This document shows, in pieces, positions 1 through 8,285 of a DNA stretch of 64,000 nucleotides. The translations under genes were made by a program, and so were the position numbers. The stretch spans positions 1-64,000 of the forward strand of contig JACMPM010000126.1 of NCBI GenBank assembly GCA_014377485.1, in the 5' to 3' direction. The stretch comes from Bacteriovorax sp. GTDB taxonomy: Bacteria > Bdellovibrionota > Bacteriovoracia > Bacteriovoracales > Bacteriovoracaceae. How positions within the stretch are numbered: the stretch's first letter is position 1; every line of letters begins with the position of its first letter. Below the pieces are notes generated by a model, which was not told the origin of the DNA, ran no database searches, and saw only the letters and a list, made by a program, of their open reading frames with translations.

Positions 1-2
1 AA

Positions 3-227
3 GTACGTGCTTGGACTTTCCAAGACGGATTTAAAGCTCCTCAGTGTGCTGGTGTAATTCATACTGACTTCGAACGCGGATTCATTAAGGCCGAAGTTTT
101 TAGCTATGATGATCTAATTAAATTTGGCTCTGAAGCTAAAGTTAAAGAAGCTGGGAAGTTTAGAGTTGAAGGGAAAGAGTATGTTGTTCAAGATGGCGAC
201 ATTATGCATTTTCGATTTAATGTATAA
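3..227 (+). CDS. ychF: YchF/OLA1-type ATPase, C-terminal fragment
   Basis: Only the last 74 codons are in the window; the 5' part lies upstream of base 1. The reading frame starts VRAWTF and continues with [20 protein letters not shown], the signature of the C-terminal TGS domain of YchF (OLA1 family), and ends [11 protein letters not shown]. YchF is a cytosolic P-loop protein that hydrolyses ATP rather than GTP, binds ribosomes and is linked to oxidative-stress responses; the G domain itself is not visible here. The gene converges on the lytic transglycosylase gene downstream. Identification rests on the strongly conserved TGS end of the family. Confidence 0.9.
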   Translation, partial: VRAWTFQDGFKAPQCAGVIHTDFERGFIKAEVFSYDDLIKFGSEAKVKEAGKFRVEGKEYVVQDGDIMHFRFNV

Positions 228-259
228 AAATCATTTAAAATACTTAAGAAGCTTCTTGT

Positions 260-281
260 AATCCCTTTTTTAAAAGGGATT
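260..281. terminator. Hairpin between convergent ychF and slt
   Basis: A perfect 10-bp inverted repeat (AATCCCTTTT / AAAAGGGATT) with a 2-nt loop lies 33 bp after the ychF stop and 50 bp after the slt stop on the other strand. Neither side has an uninterrupted T-run immediately after the stem, so it is a plausible but imperfect bidirectional terminator. Confidence 0.5.
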
Positions 282-331
282 AGATTTAAAAAAATTTTGT
301 AGCGGTTTTAATTATATAATCAATAATAATT

Positions 332-2428
332 TTAAAAACTTTTTGGTCCCAGGCTTACTTTAAATGTTTGTTCGAGTGGAACCATCAAAGCAGGCTTATT
401 AGAAAGCAACGAATAGAAAAAATTATTTCTATAAATTAACTTCACATAATTTCTAGTCTCTTCAAATGGAATAGATTCAATGGTCGACAAAGGATCATCG
501 CTTCTAAAAATTTCTTTTCTCCAGCGATCAATTCTATTTTCGCCGGCATTATAAGAGGCCAGCGCAAAGATCAAATTGCCATCGAAGCGAGCAATCAATT
601 GTCTTAAGTATCTTGAGCCAATGGCAACATTGATTTCTGGATTTCCTAAATGAGAAACTCTAACTTTTTTATTAAATCTTTTAGCTGTAGCAGGCATCAA
701 TTGCATCAAGCCTTTAGCACCAACACCAGACTTGGCTTCGGGATTAAAAGCGGACTCCTGGCGGATTAAAGAAATAACAATCAAAGGATCAAGATTTTCA
801 GCGTTCTTCTTGATGAGATCAATATAATTAAGGGGAAAAATGAATTTAATGAGTTTGTAATTTAAACTTAAAGAATTTTGTTCAAGAGAATCTTGAAAAA
901 CTTTAAATGAAGTGATGTAGCGTTTTTGAGTATTTAATAGGCGAATCAAGTTCATTATCAAAAATTCTTTATGAGCCTGAGGTGTTACACTTTTGGCAAA
1001 TTCAGGTTCTTTGAAAGTATCGTCTTTGCTTAAAGATTGAACATAGCGGAGTTCAAGAGTCGCAAAGCGCTCGTTGCCAATTTTATTCCACACAGCAAGA
1101 CGCTTAAGAGAATCTTTTAAATTATTGCTGGTTTTATCAAGAGGGTATTCGGCAGGTTCATCGCGTGAAACTAGTTTTGAGAGAATTTCTGCTTCAGAAA
1201 CAGCGCCTTTATTTAACGTCGCTAATTCTTTTAAAGAAATAATTGAATAAAATGAGTAAGGTGAAGTAACGATTATTTTATTAAAAAAGGCAGTTCCTTT
1301 TTTAACATCGCCAGTTTTGAGAAAAGCATAGGCTATCCAGTATTGAAGTTTAGAGTCGAATTTATCGAAACTTTTTTCAAGACCGTTGTTATCAATAACC
1401 GCTTTCATCGCCTTGTAATCTTTGTTTATTAAATGCGGCCAAATTAAATAGAAAAAAGATTCTGAAGCATCTTCTTTAGTGGCAATAGATTTTGCTAAAT
1501 TAAAGATCTCGATAGCATCTGCATCTCTTCCTTTATAGAAAAGAGATTTTCCTGTAAGGAGAACTCCGGTCCATGCCTTATGAGTGTTGATAAAGTTTTT
1601 ATTTCGATTATAAAAATTAACAGCACTGTTGATAATCAACTTTGCTTGCTGGTTGTCACCTTTTTCGGCAGCGTCTTGAGCATAACGAGAAAGGCGTTGA
1701 AATTCTTCTTGAAAATATGAATTCGAAGTATCGTCGAGATTTAAATTGTTTTGTAAAAATTTATTAAACTGAGGATTTACCTTAAGGCTTGTAAGTATGC
1801 TTGTTGCCGGCTTAATTTTAAATTCAATATATTTTTCTATTAAGATGTTTGAGAGTTTTTCATGTTCGTTAGCGTTCACTTTAAAGTGACGTAAAAATAA
1901 AACCAAGTCAGATTGGTTTTCACCAGTGCTGTAAAAAGGTGCTGCGTCTTTGAAGTATGCCAGGTCGCGTGATGAAAAATTAATATTTGGAGAAAGCGCG
2001 GTAAGTTTTTTCAAAAATAAAAAACGACAATGTTTATCAATGGAAATATTCATTCTTTCAGCAATATTATCAGTATAAGCATTCACGTTTTTTGAAAAAA
2101 TTGCGCAGCTCTTATAGAATGAATCCTGGTCGTCAATTGCGAGTAAAAGTTTTAGGCGGTCATAGGTTGAATTTAAAATTGAGAAAGAATGAGTTTTTTG
2201 TTGATACTTGGTTAAATTATCAACCGTTTTCTTTTTAAGTTGATTCTTTGAAAGTTCGCTGAAAAGTAATTCGATATCTTTGCCATAATCCAAATCCATT
2301 GAACTGTAATTTAAATGGAAAGGTGCTTCTTCGGCCGATGCAATGGATGCAAAGTTTAAATTAGGTGTAGCGAGTGCCGCTGACAAATAACAGATGGTAA
2401 AAATGGCTAACATAACGAGCCTTAACAA
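332..2428 (-). CDS. slt: Slt-type soluble lytic murein transglycosylase
   Basis: A 698-aa periplasmic protein. An N-terminal hydrophobic signal segment (about residues 1-30) is followed by a long alpha-helical superhelical region typical of the U/L domains of Slt70. A C-terminal GH23 goose-lysozyme-like domain carries IRQESAFNP with catalytic Glu558, GLMQLMPATA and ASYNAGENR, the three standard motifs. The family cleaves the MurNAc-GlcNAc bond of peptidoglycan to give 1,6-anhydro-MurNAc products. The start is TTG with GGGGG six bases upstream; ATG at codon 6, also preceded by AAGG, is an alternative and would leave a cleaner signal peptide. In a predatory bacterium such an enzyme could act on self or prey wall, which is inference. 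The upstream minus-strand HAMP gene is 32 bp away and may be co-transcribed. Confidence 0.9.
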   Translation of the reverse strand: MLRLVMLAIFTICYLSAALATPNLNFASIASAEEAPFHLNYSSMDLDYGKDIELLFSELSKNQLKKKTVDNLTKYQQKTHSFSILNSTYDRLKLLLAIDDQDSFYKSCAIFSKNVNAYTDNIAERMNISIDKHCRFLFLKKLTALSPNINFSSRDLAYFKDAAPFYSTGENQSDLVLFLRHFKVNANEHEKLSNILIEKYIEFKIKPATSILTSLKVNPQFNKFLQNNLNLDDTSNSYFQEEFQRLSRYAQDAAEKGDNQQAKLIINSAVNFYNRNKNFINTHKAWTGVLLTGKSLFYKGRDADAIEIFNLAKSIATKEDASESFFYLIWPHLINKDYKAMKAVIDNNGLEKSFDKFDSKLQYWIAYAFLKTGDVKKGTAFFNKIIVTSPYSFYSIISLKELATLNKGAVSEAEILSKLVSRDEPAEYPLDKTSNNLKDSLKRLAVWNKIGNERFATLELRYVQSLSKDDTFKEPEFAKSVTPQAHKEFLIMNLIRLLNTQKRYITSFKVFQDSLEQNSLSLNYKLIKFIFPLNYIDLIKKNAENLDPLIVISLIRQESAFNPEAKSGVGAKGLMQLMPATAKRFNKKVRVSHLGNPEINVAIGSRYLRQLIARFDGNLIFALASYNAGENRIDRWRKEIFRSDDPLSTIESIPFEETRNYVKLIYRNNFFYSLLSNKPALMVPLEQTFKVSLGPKSF

Positions 2429-2460
2429 AACTAACCCCCAAAAAGACAGCGTGCCATGTT

Positions 2461-3024
2461 CTAATTTTTTGTAAATCTCTCTTGCATATGAGAGAGACGA
2501 GAAGAAATTTCATTTAACACTACTCGCTTATCATCGGGTACAACTAAGCTGAGGTTGTTAATATAAGATGTGACTTCGCTAAGATAAACTAAATCATTTT
2601 TGTAACTATCTTCAAGATGATCGAATGTTTCATTTACATCATCTGCCAATTCTTGAAAATAATCACCTTTTCTAAAAAATAAACTTCCAGGGTTATTACC
2701 TTCTCGAAGCAACTTCAAATGTTTTTGAAGTTTATATAAAGGACCTGCAATTTTGTGAGAAAAGAAAACACAAATAAAAAAAGTTAAGCAGGTGAATCCC
2801 AAATGAAGAAGAATTAAAAACAAAATAAGTGCATCACGTTTTTCACTGTAGTGTGAAGCGATTTCAGGATTTTTGAGAGCAAAATGAGTGATGATGGTAT
2901 TCATTAATTCATAGATCGAGAACGGGTAGATAATACTCGTTAAAAAAACCAACAAACAAACATACAGACTAAAGCGAATCTGAAATTTCGGATTGATAAG
3001 ATAAATTTTTCGGCTATAAGACAC
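2461..3024 (-). CDS. Membrane protein with HAMP-like linker
   Basis: A protein of about 187 aa with two transmembrane helices (about residues 15-38 and 68-92) separated by a short periplasmic loop. A HAMP-type segment begins KIAGPLYKLQKHLKLLREG and a short helical tail follows. There is no kinase, methyl-accepting or cyclase output domain. The start is ambiguous: TTG at 3027 is only 3 nt from an AAGGGG ribosome-binding site, while GTG at 3024 is 6 nt away and is preferred. HAMP domains transmit conformational signals across membranes, so this could be a stand-alone signalling adaptor. It lies just upstream of slt on the same strand, which hints at a wall-related role without proving one. Confidence 0.75.
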   Translation of the reverse strand: MSYSRKIYLINPKFQIRFSLYVCLLVFLTSIIYPFSIYELMNTIITHFALKNPEIASHYSEKRDALILFLILLHLGFTCLTFFICVFFSHKIAGPLYKLQKHLKLLREGNNPGSLFFRKGDYFQELADDVNETFDHLEDSYKNDLVYLSEVTSYINNLSLVVPDDKRVVLNEISSRLSHMQERFTKN

Positions 3025-3209
3025 CAAGTTCCCCTTAACTGATAGAGCGTCAACTTATTTTAGATTAAATAGTCGCCGTATTCTATAAAATTATGAGTTC
3101 TAAAGACTTTTGTTGAGGATCTCGCTTCGAGACTCTGAACCACTTTAATAATTGTCACATATCAGGTATAACAAGACAGTATTTTAGTCAGATTAAAACG
3201 GAGAATATA

Positions 3210-4406
3210 ATGTCGGAAAATAACAATGCTGAAAATATAACGAAGCTTTTAGGCGTGATCATCAATCCAAACAACGGTAAAACATTAAAAGAAGAAGGGC
3301 GCATAGTTGAAATAAAAGCTGACCAAAATGAGTTACTATTTAAATATAAACGTGATGGAATTACTCCTGAGCAAAAACGCATGATCGAAACTTCAATTAC
3401 AAGCGCGGTCGCAGATTTTTATCCGGCAGAAAAAATTACAGTTCTAACTGTTTCTGAGAATTCAGCGGATGTTTTTACCGGTAAGACTTTTTCAAAAGTA
3501 GAAGATAAAAAATCTACACCTGCCCAAGCAGCACCTTCTGCCCAAATTAAAACGGGTCATGGTCCAGCAGGAGCCAATAAAAAGAGAGTCGCTGGTGCTA
3601 AAAAGGTAATTGCCGTTTCTTCAAATAAAGGTGGAGTTGGTAAATCAACGGTTGCCGTTAACCTTGCTTTTGCCTTAAAAAATCTAGGAAAAAAAGTGGG
3701 AATATTGGATGCTGATATTTATGGCCCATCAATGCCTATGCTTTTAAATAAAAGAGATGCAAAGCCAGGTGCCACACCAGAGAAAAAAATTCTTCCGATA
3801 GATGCTTATGGCATTCCCTTTATAAGTTTTGGTCTTTTTATTAGTGAAAAAGATCCGGTTATTTGGAGAGGCCCAATGTTGGGTGGAGTTCTCAATCAAT
3901 TTTTATTTGATGTCGCTTGGGAAGGATTGGATTATTTGATCATTGATTTACCCCCTGGAACGGGTGATATGCAACTCTCTATGGTTCAGGCAACCGATAT
4001 AGATGGAGCGATTGTTGTGTCTACTCCACAAGACATTGCGGTTCTCGATACTAGAAAAGGATTGAACATGTTCACCCAAGTGAAAATTCCGGTTCTTGGG
4101 ATGGTTGAGAACATGAGTTATTTTGTTCCTGACGATGCTCCAACAAAAAAATATTTTATCTTTGGCGAAGGTGGAGTGAAGAGAGCGGCTGAAGAACTTA
4201 ATGTGAATTTATTGGCAGAAATTCCACTAGAGATAGCCTTGCGTGAAGCATCTGATAAAGGATTTCCTTATATGAATGAAAAGAAATATGAAGGCCGTCC
4301 AGTTTGGAATGCGTATATGAATTTAGCAAAAAATGTTGATCAATGTTTTAACGGAACCGAAAACAGCGAAGAGCCAAAAGGTTTTTTTAAAAGACTTTTT
4401 TCATAA
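3210..4406 (+). CDS. apbC: Mrp/ApbC/NBP35-family Fe-S carrier ATPase
   Basis: A 398-aa cytosolic P-loop ATPase. A degenerate N-terminal domain (about 1-95, position of the DUF59/MIP18-like domain) and a Lys/Ala/Pro-rich linker precede the Mrp ATPase domain. That domain has the deviant Walker A VSSNKGGVGKST, DADIYGPSMP, the switch-like IIDLPPGTGD and VVSTPQ. The family binds a [4Fe-4S] cluster at the dimer interface and delivers it to apoproteins; the usual CxxC is not obvious in this copy, where the region near FVPDDAPTKKYFIFGEGG lacks cysteines. Loss of the canonical CxxC is therefore worth noting. A GGAG site lies 5 bases before ATG. It is followed by a DUF4388-like gene 19 bp downstream. 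Confidence 0.88.
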   Translation: MSENNNAENITKLLGVIINPNNGKTLKEEGRIVEIKADQNELLFKYKRDGITPEQKRMIETSITSAVADFYPAEKITVLTVSENSADVFTGKTFSKVEDKKSTPAQAAPSAQIKTGHGPAGANKKRVAGAKKVIAVSSNKGGVGKSTVAVNLAFALKNLGKKVGILDADIYGPSMPMLLNKRDAKPGATPEKKILPIDAYGIPFISFGLFISEKDPVIWRGPMLGGVLNQFLFDVAWEGLDYLIIDLPPGTGDMQLSMVQATDIDGAIVVSTPQDIAVLDTRKGLNMFTQVKIPVLGMVENMSYFVPDDAPTKKYFIFGEGGVKRAAEELNVNLLAEIPLEIALREASDKGFPYMNEKKYEGRPVWNAYMNLAKNVDQCFNGTENSEEPKGFFKRLFS

Positions 4407-4425
4407 ATAGGTTTTAATTATTCAT

Positions 4426-4965
4426 ATGACAAATTTAATGGAAGTCTTAAAAGATCAGTCAGCATTTGGATTTACCGGAAAGGTAAATCTTCTACTCTCA
4501 TCTAATGGCCAGTTTCAAGGCGTTGTTTATCAACACGAAGGAGCAATGATTGGTGCGCTTTATGGTCAATTAAAAGGTAAGAAGGCTCTCTATAAAATGA
4601 TATTTGAAGATGTTGAAACTTCAGAACATTTCAAATTCATTGTGGAGCCAGAACTTATAGCTCCAGAACTATTCACTATGAAAATGAGTTTTGATGAAGT
4701 TAAACTCGAGGCCCAGGCCATCTATCAAAAATATGTTCAGGCTAAAAAACTGAAGCCTTCTCTTAGTTTAAGATTGGTAGTAGATCCCGAAATTATCGTT
4801 AATCATGAAGAGATAACATCCGACGAATTTGATATATTATCGGTGCTGGCGGAGTGGTGTACAGTGGCAGATATTTATAAATACAGTAAGTTAATGGAAT
4901 TTGAAGTTACTAATGCCTTGGTTAGTCTACGCAAAAAAAGAGCAATAAAGGTGTTTCAAAATTAG
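4426..4965 (+). CDS. DUF4388/PATAN-like protein of unknown function
   Basis: A 179-aa cytosolic protein. The N-terminal ~100 residues (FTGKVNLLLSSNGQFQGVVY, then GALYGQLKGKKALYKMIFED) resemble the DUF4388 (PATAN-related) domain often found near two-component and gliding-motility proteins in delta-proteobacteria and Bdellovibrionota. The C-terminal ~60 residues look like a small winged-helix segment (SDEFDILSVLAEW, then VTNALVSLRKKRAIKV). Such a pairing suggests a signalling or regulatory adaptor, but no function is established. It probably forms an operon with the upstream Mrp gene. Confidence 0.7.
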   Translation: MTNLMEVLKDQSAFGFTGKVNLLLSSNGQFQGVVYQHEGAMIGALYGQLKGKKALYKMIFEDVETSEHFKFIVEPELIAPELFTMKMSFDEVKLEAQAIYQKYVQAKKLKPSLSLRLVVDPEIIVNHEEITSDEFDILSVLAEWCTVADIYKYSKLMEFEVTNALVSLRKKRAIKVFQN

Positions 4966-5021
4966 AAATAACTAATTAAAATCAGAAGACTTATATCCCT
5001 AAGATTATGTACGGAGAAATT

Positions 5022-5213
5022 ATGAAAACTCAGGTTCAAAACCAAGGCGAACTAAAAGAACTCAAAGTAATGATTGAGAAAGATGTTGTTGATTCTTTCG
5101 AGAGAATGACTAAAGCTTCAGGTATGACTGTTGCCGATCTAGTCGTTGTAGCTCTTAAAAGATATCGTTCAGCCCATTCAGATTGGGATGTTAAGCCTAA
5201 GAAAACAGAATAA
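5022..5213 (+). CDS. Small ribbon-helix-helix-like protein
   Basis: A 63-aa protein. A longer reading from ATG at 5007 is possible, but ATG at 5022 has a GGAG site 5-6 bases upstream and is preferred. A basic/amphipathic strand (LKELKVMIEKDVVDSF) followed by two short helices (ERMTKASGMTVADLVVVALKRYR) is the pattern of ribbon-helix-helix DNA-binding proteins. It could be a small transcriptional regulator; no target is visible. No toxin gene accompanies it, which argues against an antitoxin role. Confidence 0.65.
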   Translation: MKTQVQNQGELKELKVMIEKDVVDSFERMTKASGMTVADLVVVALKRYRSAHSDWDVKPKKTE

Positions 5214-5229
5214 TTCCTAAGTCATTGAT

Positions 5230-5263
5230 CCCTGTCCATAATATGTAAATATTATAGACAGGG
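5230..5263 (+). terminator. Long hairpin after the small RHH-like gene
   Basis: The inverted repeat CCCTGTC-C-ATAATAT / ATATTAT-A-GACAGGG has a 4-nt loop and one mismatch, and starts 17 bp after the stop codon. It is a strong stem but is not followed by a T-run, so it may act as an RNA 3'-end protector or a weak terminator. Confidence 0.5.
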
Positions 5264-5415
5264 TGTCTAAAACCTAAGCAAACCCCTCCATTCATCATAC
5301 TAATTATTCACCGATTTCTAGCTGTTAAGCCTTCAAACTCTTCCATTTACCAGTGTTGCGATGTGGCATGACCCTTGCTCTATAAAGCCTAAGTAACTTT
5401 AAAAAGGGAACGGGT

Positions 5416-6453
5416 ATGAAAGTATTAACATCGAAAAAAGCCATCATTTGTTTCTTGAGTTTAAGCTCAATTGTTTTGGCGGGAACGATTAAAGATTTCC
5501 ACTCTCGAGCCGTTAAATTAGAAAATTCTGATGCAATTGAAAAAGAAATTATACCAATAGAAAGAAGTGTAGCTTCTGAGGCTGTCTCCAGAGTCGCACA
5601 AATGTATCTTCTTCCTAATGCTGAAAATTTGAAAAAGATTAATACTGTCTGGGAGATAACTAGAATCATAAGTAGCGACGAGAAGGTTGCTTACGATAGA
5701 TTTGCCAATCCAGAAGATGCAAAAAAATCTATTAAAGTTCCAATGCAATTAATTGGCAACGGTGTTGTTAGAGTAAATAAAGACAATGAACAAATTTATA
5801 GAGTTTCGTTGCTCTCTGACTTTGGAACAATCGCTCTATTTAAAAAATTAGGAAAAGGCTATGAAATTCTTGAAGCAAGAAAAGTTGTAACACCGAAAAC
5901 AAATACGTCTTTAATAGTTGGAGAAGATGTTGAGTTGGTTTTAGAGCGTGCTCTCAACCAGGCGAAGTCAAATAAGGTTCTTGAGGGACATGATGTTTCG
6001 GGACAAGTTTCTTTAAGCGCAAAAACAATTAATGGATTATCTGTTGAATTGAGAAATCCAAATGGTGAAACTCAAAATATTGAAATAGATACTGCAGACC
6101 TAATGGATGGCGGAACATTTAAAGCCGAAGTTAATGGCGAAGAAGTTTCAGGTGTCGTTTTTAATAATGGAAAAGATGGATACCGAATAAGCTTCGTAAC
6201 AGGTCCAATTGCCGGCTCGATGCTTAACTTCGTAACAAAAGAGCAGATGGAAAAAGTTCAAGAAACTCAGTCCGATGCTCAAGCAGATAACCAAGATTCA
6301 ACTTCAGCGATTGAAGCAGAACAACAAGCAGCTGAGAAAGTAATTGAAGAAAGAAAAGAAGTTGCAAGTGATGCTGATAACTATCAACCCGTGAGAGTAT
6401 TAAGTGCAGACGAGATCAAAGAAACAGCTCAAGAAAAAGGATTTGCATTTTAA
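5416..6453 (+). CDS. Secreted/periplasmic protein of unknown function
   Basis: A 345-aa protein. An N-terminal signal peptide (KKAIICFLSLSSIVLAG, likely cleavage after about residue 22) is followed by a mixed alpha/beta region to about residue 275, then an acidic, Gln/Ala/Glu-rich low-complexity stretch (QETQSDAQADNQDSTSAIEA) and a charged tail. AGGGAACGGGT precedes ATG. I recognise no domain. The gene stands alone between two terminators and is presumably monocistronic. Confidence 0.75.
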   Translation: MKVLTSKKAIICFLSLSSIVLAGTIKDFHSRAVKLENSDAIEKEIIPIERSVASEAVSRVAQMYLLPNAENLKKINTVWEITRIISSDEKVAYDRFANPEDAKKSIKVPMQLIGNGVVRVNKDNEQIYRVSLLSDFGTIALFKKLGKGYEILEARKVVTPKTNTSLIVGEDVELVLERALNQAKSNKVLEGHDVSGQVSLSAKTINGLSVELRNPNGETQNIEIDTADLMDGGTFKAEVNGEEVSGVVFNNGKDGYRISFVTGPIAGSMLNFVTKEQMEKVQETQSDAQADNQDSTSAIEAEQQAAEKVIEERKEVASDADNYQPVRVLSADEIKETAQEKGFAF

Positions 6454-6479
6454 ATAAAAAGAGAAAATTAATAAAAAAG

Positions 6480-6506
6480 AGCCCTCTTAACGAGGGCTTT
6501 TTTTTT
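6480..6506. terminator. Rho-independent bidirectional terminator
   Basis: AGCCCTC-TTAAC-GAGGGCT is followed by an 8-9 T run on the plus strand. On the minus strand the same stem is followed by CTTTTTTATT. It separates the secreted-protein gene from the convergent etf operon. Confidence 0.92.
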
Positions 6507-6507
6507 A

Positions 6508-7470
6508 CTATTTATGTAATAAGTTTTTAAATTCTTCTGTGAGCAAGGGAACAATTTGAAATAAATCTCCAACAATTCCATAGTCAGCTTTTGTGAAAAT
6601 AGGTGCATCTGGATCAGAATTGATCGCAACAATAACTTTTGAAGTTCTCATACCAGCTAAATGTTGAATAGCTCCGGAAATTCCACAAGCAATATAAAGC
6701 GTAGGAGCAACGGTTTTACCCGTTTGTCCAACCTGCATAGCATGAGGTGCAAATCCAGAATCAACTGCTGCTCTTGAAGCACCAACAGTTGCCCCAATCA
6801 CATTTGCTAATTCATCTAGAATTTTAAAATTGGCAGCTTCTTTCATAGCACGTCCGCCAGAAACAATAATATTGGCTTCAGTTAAATCTAATTTCTCAGA
6901 AGCTCCTTTTACTATTTCTTTTATCATTGCTCTAATTGCACCAGCATCAGCAGATGATTCGCTGGCAGTTGCAGCTCCAGAAGTTGGATTAGCATTCATT
7001 CCAAGTGCATTTGGTCTTACGGTAACAAAATGTGGTTTAGGCCCAGTCAATTCGACTTTTGCAAAACATTTTCCAGCAAATAGCGGACGAGTTCCTGCGA
7101 ACTTATCACCTTCCATTATAAAATTTGTAACTTCAGAGGCCATTCCTGCATCAAACTTTGTAGCGACACGAGGAAGTAAATCTTTACCTAGTGAAGTAGC
7201 TCCAGCGAAAACATAATCAAAGTTTCCAGCGGCAATAAATCCATGAAGTGCGTTTGCATATCCTTCAGGAGAATATTTATCTAAGCCAGCACCATTTAAG
7301 GAATGAACTTTTGAAGCTCCGAATTTTGCAAGATCTGCAGTCGCATCGCTAGGTATTTTTCCAATTGCTGCAACTTCAATTACGTGCCCTGTAAGTTTCC
7401 CTAATATTTCTAGAGTAACGCCTTTAACGTGTGAACCGTGAAGTTCTGTAAATACTAATATTTTCGCCAT
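6508..7470 (-). CDS. etfA: Electron transfer flavoprotein subunit alpha
   Basis: A 320-aa subunit of the soluble FAD-containing ETF heterodimer, which takes electrons from acyl-CoA dehydrogenases and passes them to the quinone pool through ETF:quinone oxidoreductase. The C-terminal FAD domain carries the family signature (VGQTGKTVAPTLYIACGISG, then QHLAGM and AINSDPDAPIF). The N-terminal domain begins MAKILVFTELHG. Length is typical. It follows etfB with a 12-bp gap, and the acyl-CoA dehydrogenase gene lies upstream, so the three form a beta-oxidation electron-transfer operon. Confidence 0.95.
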   Translation of the reverse strand: MAKILVFTELHGSHVKGVTLEILGKLTGHVIEVAAIGKIPSDATADLAKFGASKVHSLNGAGLDKYSPEGYANALHGFIAAGNFDYVFAGATSLGKDLLPRVATKFDAGMASEVTNFIMEGDKFAGTRPLFAGKCFAKVELTGPKPHFVTVRPNALGMNANPTSGAATASESSADAGAIRAMIKEIVKGASEKLDLTEANIIVSGGRAMKEAANFKILDELANVIGATVGASRAAVDSGFAPHAMQVGQTGKTVAPTLYIACGISGAIQHLAGMRTSKVIVAINSDPDAPIFTKADYGIVGDLFQIVPLLTEEFKNLLHK

Positions 7471-7482
7471 AAATTCCTCTAA

Positions 7483-8271
7483 TTAAATAACTTTTGCTTC
7501 TGTTCTTAATAGACCAACCACTTCTTTTACAACACTCGCCATTTTTGTCGCATCGGTTGCATCGAATTTTTTCCCAGCTGGTTTTTCAGGTGGAAGTTGG
7601 AAGTTAGAATATTTTACCCTTCTATCTGAATCACTTACACCAACATCAGCTAATGAAAGAACTGTTAGAGGTTTTTTCTTTGCCTTCATAATTCCAGGTA
7701 GAGAAGCGTATCTTGGAGTATTGATCCCCTTATTACATGCAATCATTGCTGGAAGTTTTATGCCGTAGACTTCAATTGCTCCACCTTCAATTTCACGTTT
7801 AACAACGATGTCTGTTGCAGATCCTTCGTAACCAACAACAACAGTAACAGAAGGAATATCCATCATAGTTGCAAGAATTTGTGGAACCTGTAAGCAGTCG
7901 TCGTCGATAGCTTGTTTACCAGTTAAAATTAAATCAGGGGTTTTTCCAGATTTGGAAATCGCACCTTTTAAAGCTTTGGCAATCGAATAGGAATCAAGAT
8001 TGTCTGAAGCTTCAACGAAGAATGCATCATCCGCACCCATGGCCATTGCAGTTCTAAGAGCTTCGGTATCTTTTGAACTACCAATACGAAGAACTGTAAC
8101 AGTTGATCCTGCATTGGCTGCTTGAACGAGAAGAGCTTGTTCTACAGCGAATTCATCATATGGATTCATGATCCATTTAATAGAACTTGTTTCAATAAAA
8201 GTTCCGTCCGCACTAGGAACAATTTTTGTTTCTGTGTCGGGAACTTGTTTTACGCAAACGAAAATATTCAT
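7483..8271 (-). CDS. etfB: Electron transfer flavoprotein subunit beta
   Basis: A 262-aa partner of EtfA that binds AMP and contacts the dehydrogenase. Recognised by MNIFVCVKQVPDTETK, the WIMNPYDEFAVEQAL segment, GKQAIDDD and the recognition-loop region LPAMIACNKGINTPRYASL. Length and order match ETF beta. It sits 14 bp after the acyl-CoA dehydrogenase gene and 12 bp before etfA, all on the minus strand. Confidence 0.95.
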   Translation of the reverse strand: MNIFVCVKQVPDTETKIVPSADGTFIETSSIKWIMNPYDEFAVEQALLVQAANAGSTVTVLRIGSSKDTEALRTAMAMGADDAFFVEASDNLDSYSIAKALKGAISKSGKTPDLILTGKQAIDDDCLQVPQILATMMDIPSVTVVVGYEGSATDIVVKREIEGGAIEVYGIKLPAMIACNKGINTPRYASLPGIMKAKKKPLTVLSLADVGVSDSDRRVKYSNFQLPPEKPAGKKFDATDATKMASVVKEVVGLLRTEAKVI

Positions 8272-8285
8272 ATGAGCTCCTATAA

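Noticed and set aside
6830-7216. 128-aa plus-strand ORF opposite etfA
   Set aside because: Antisense to a clear etfA; no ribosome-binding site or domain.
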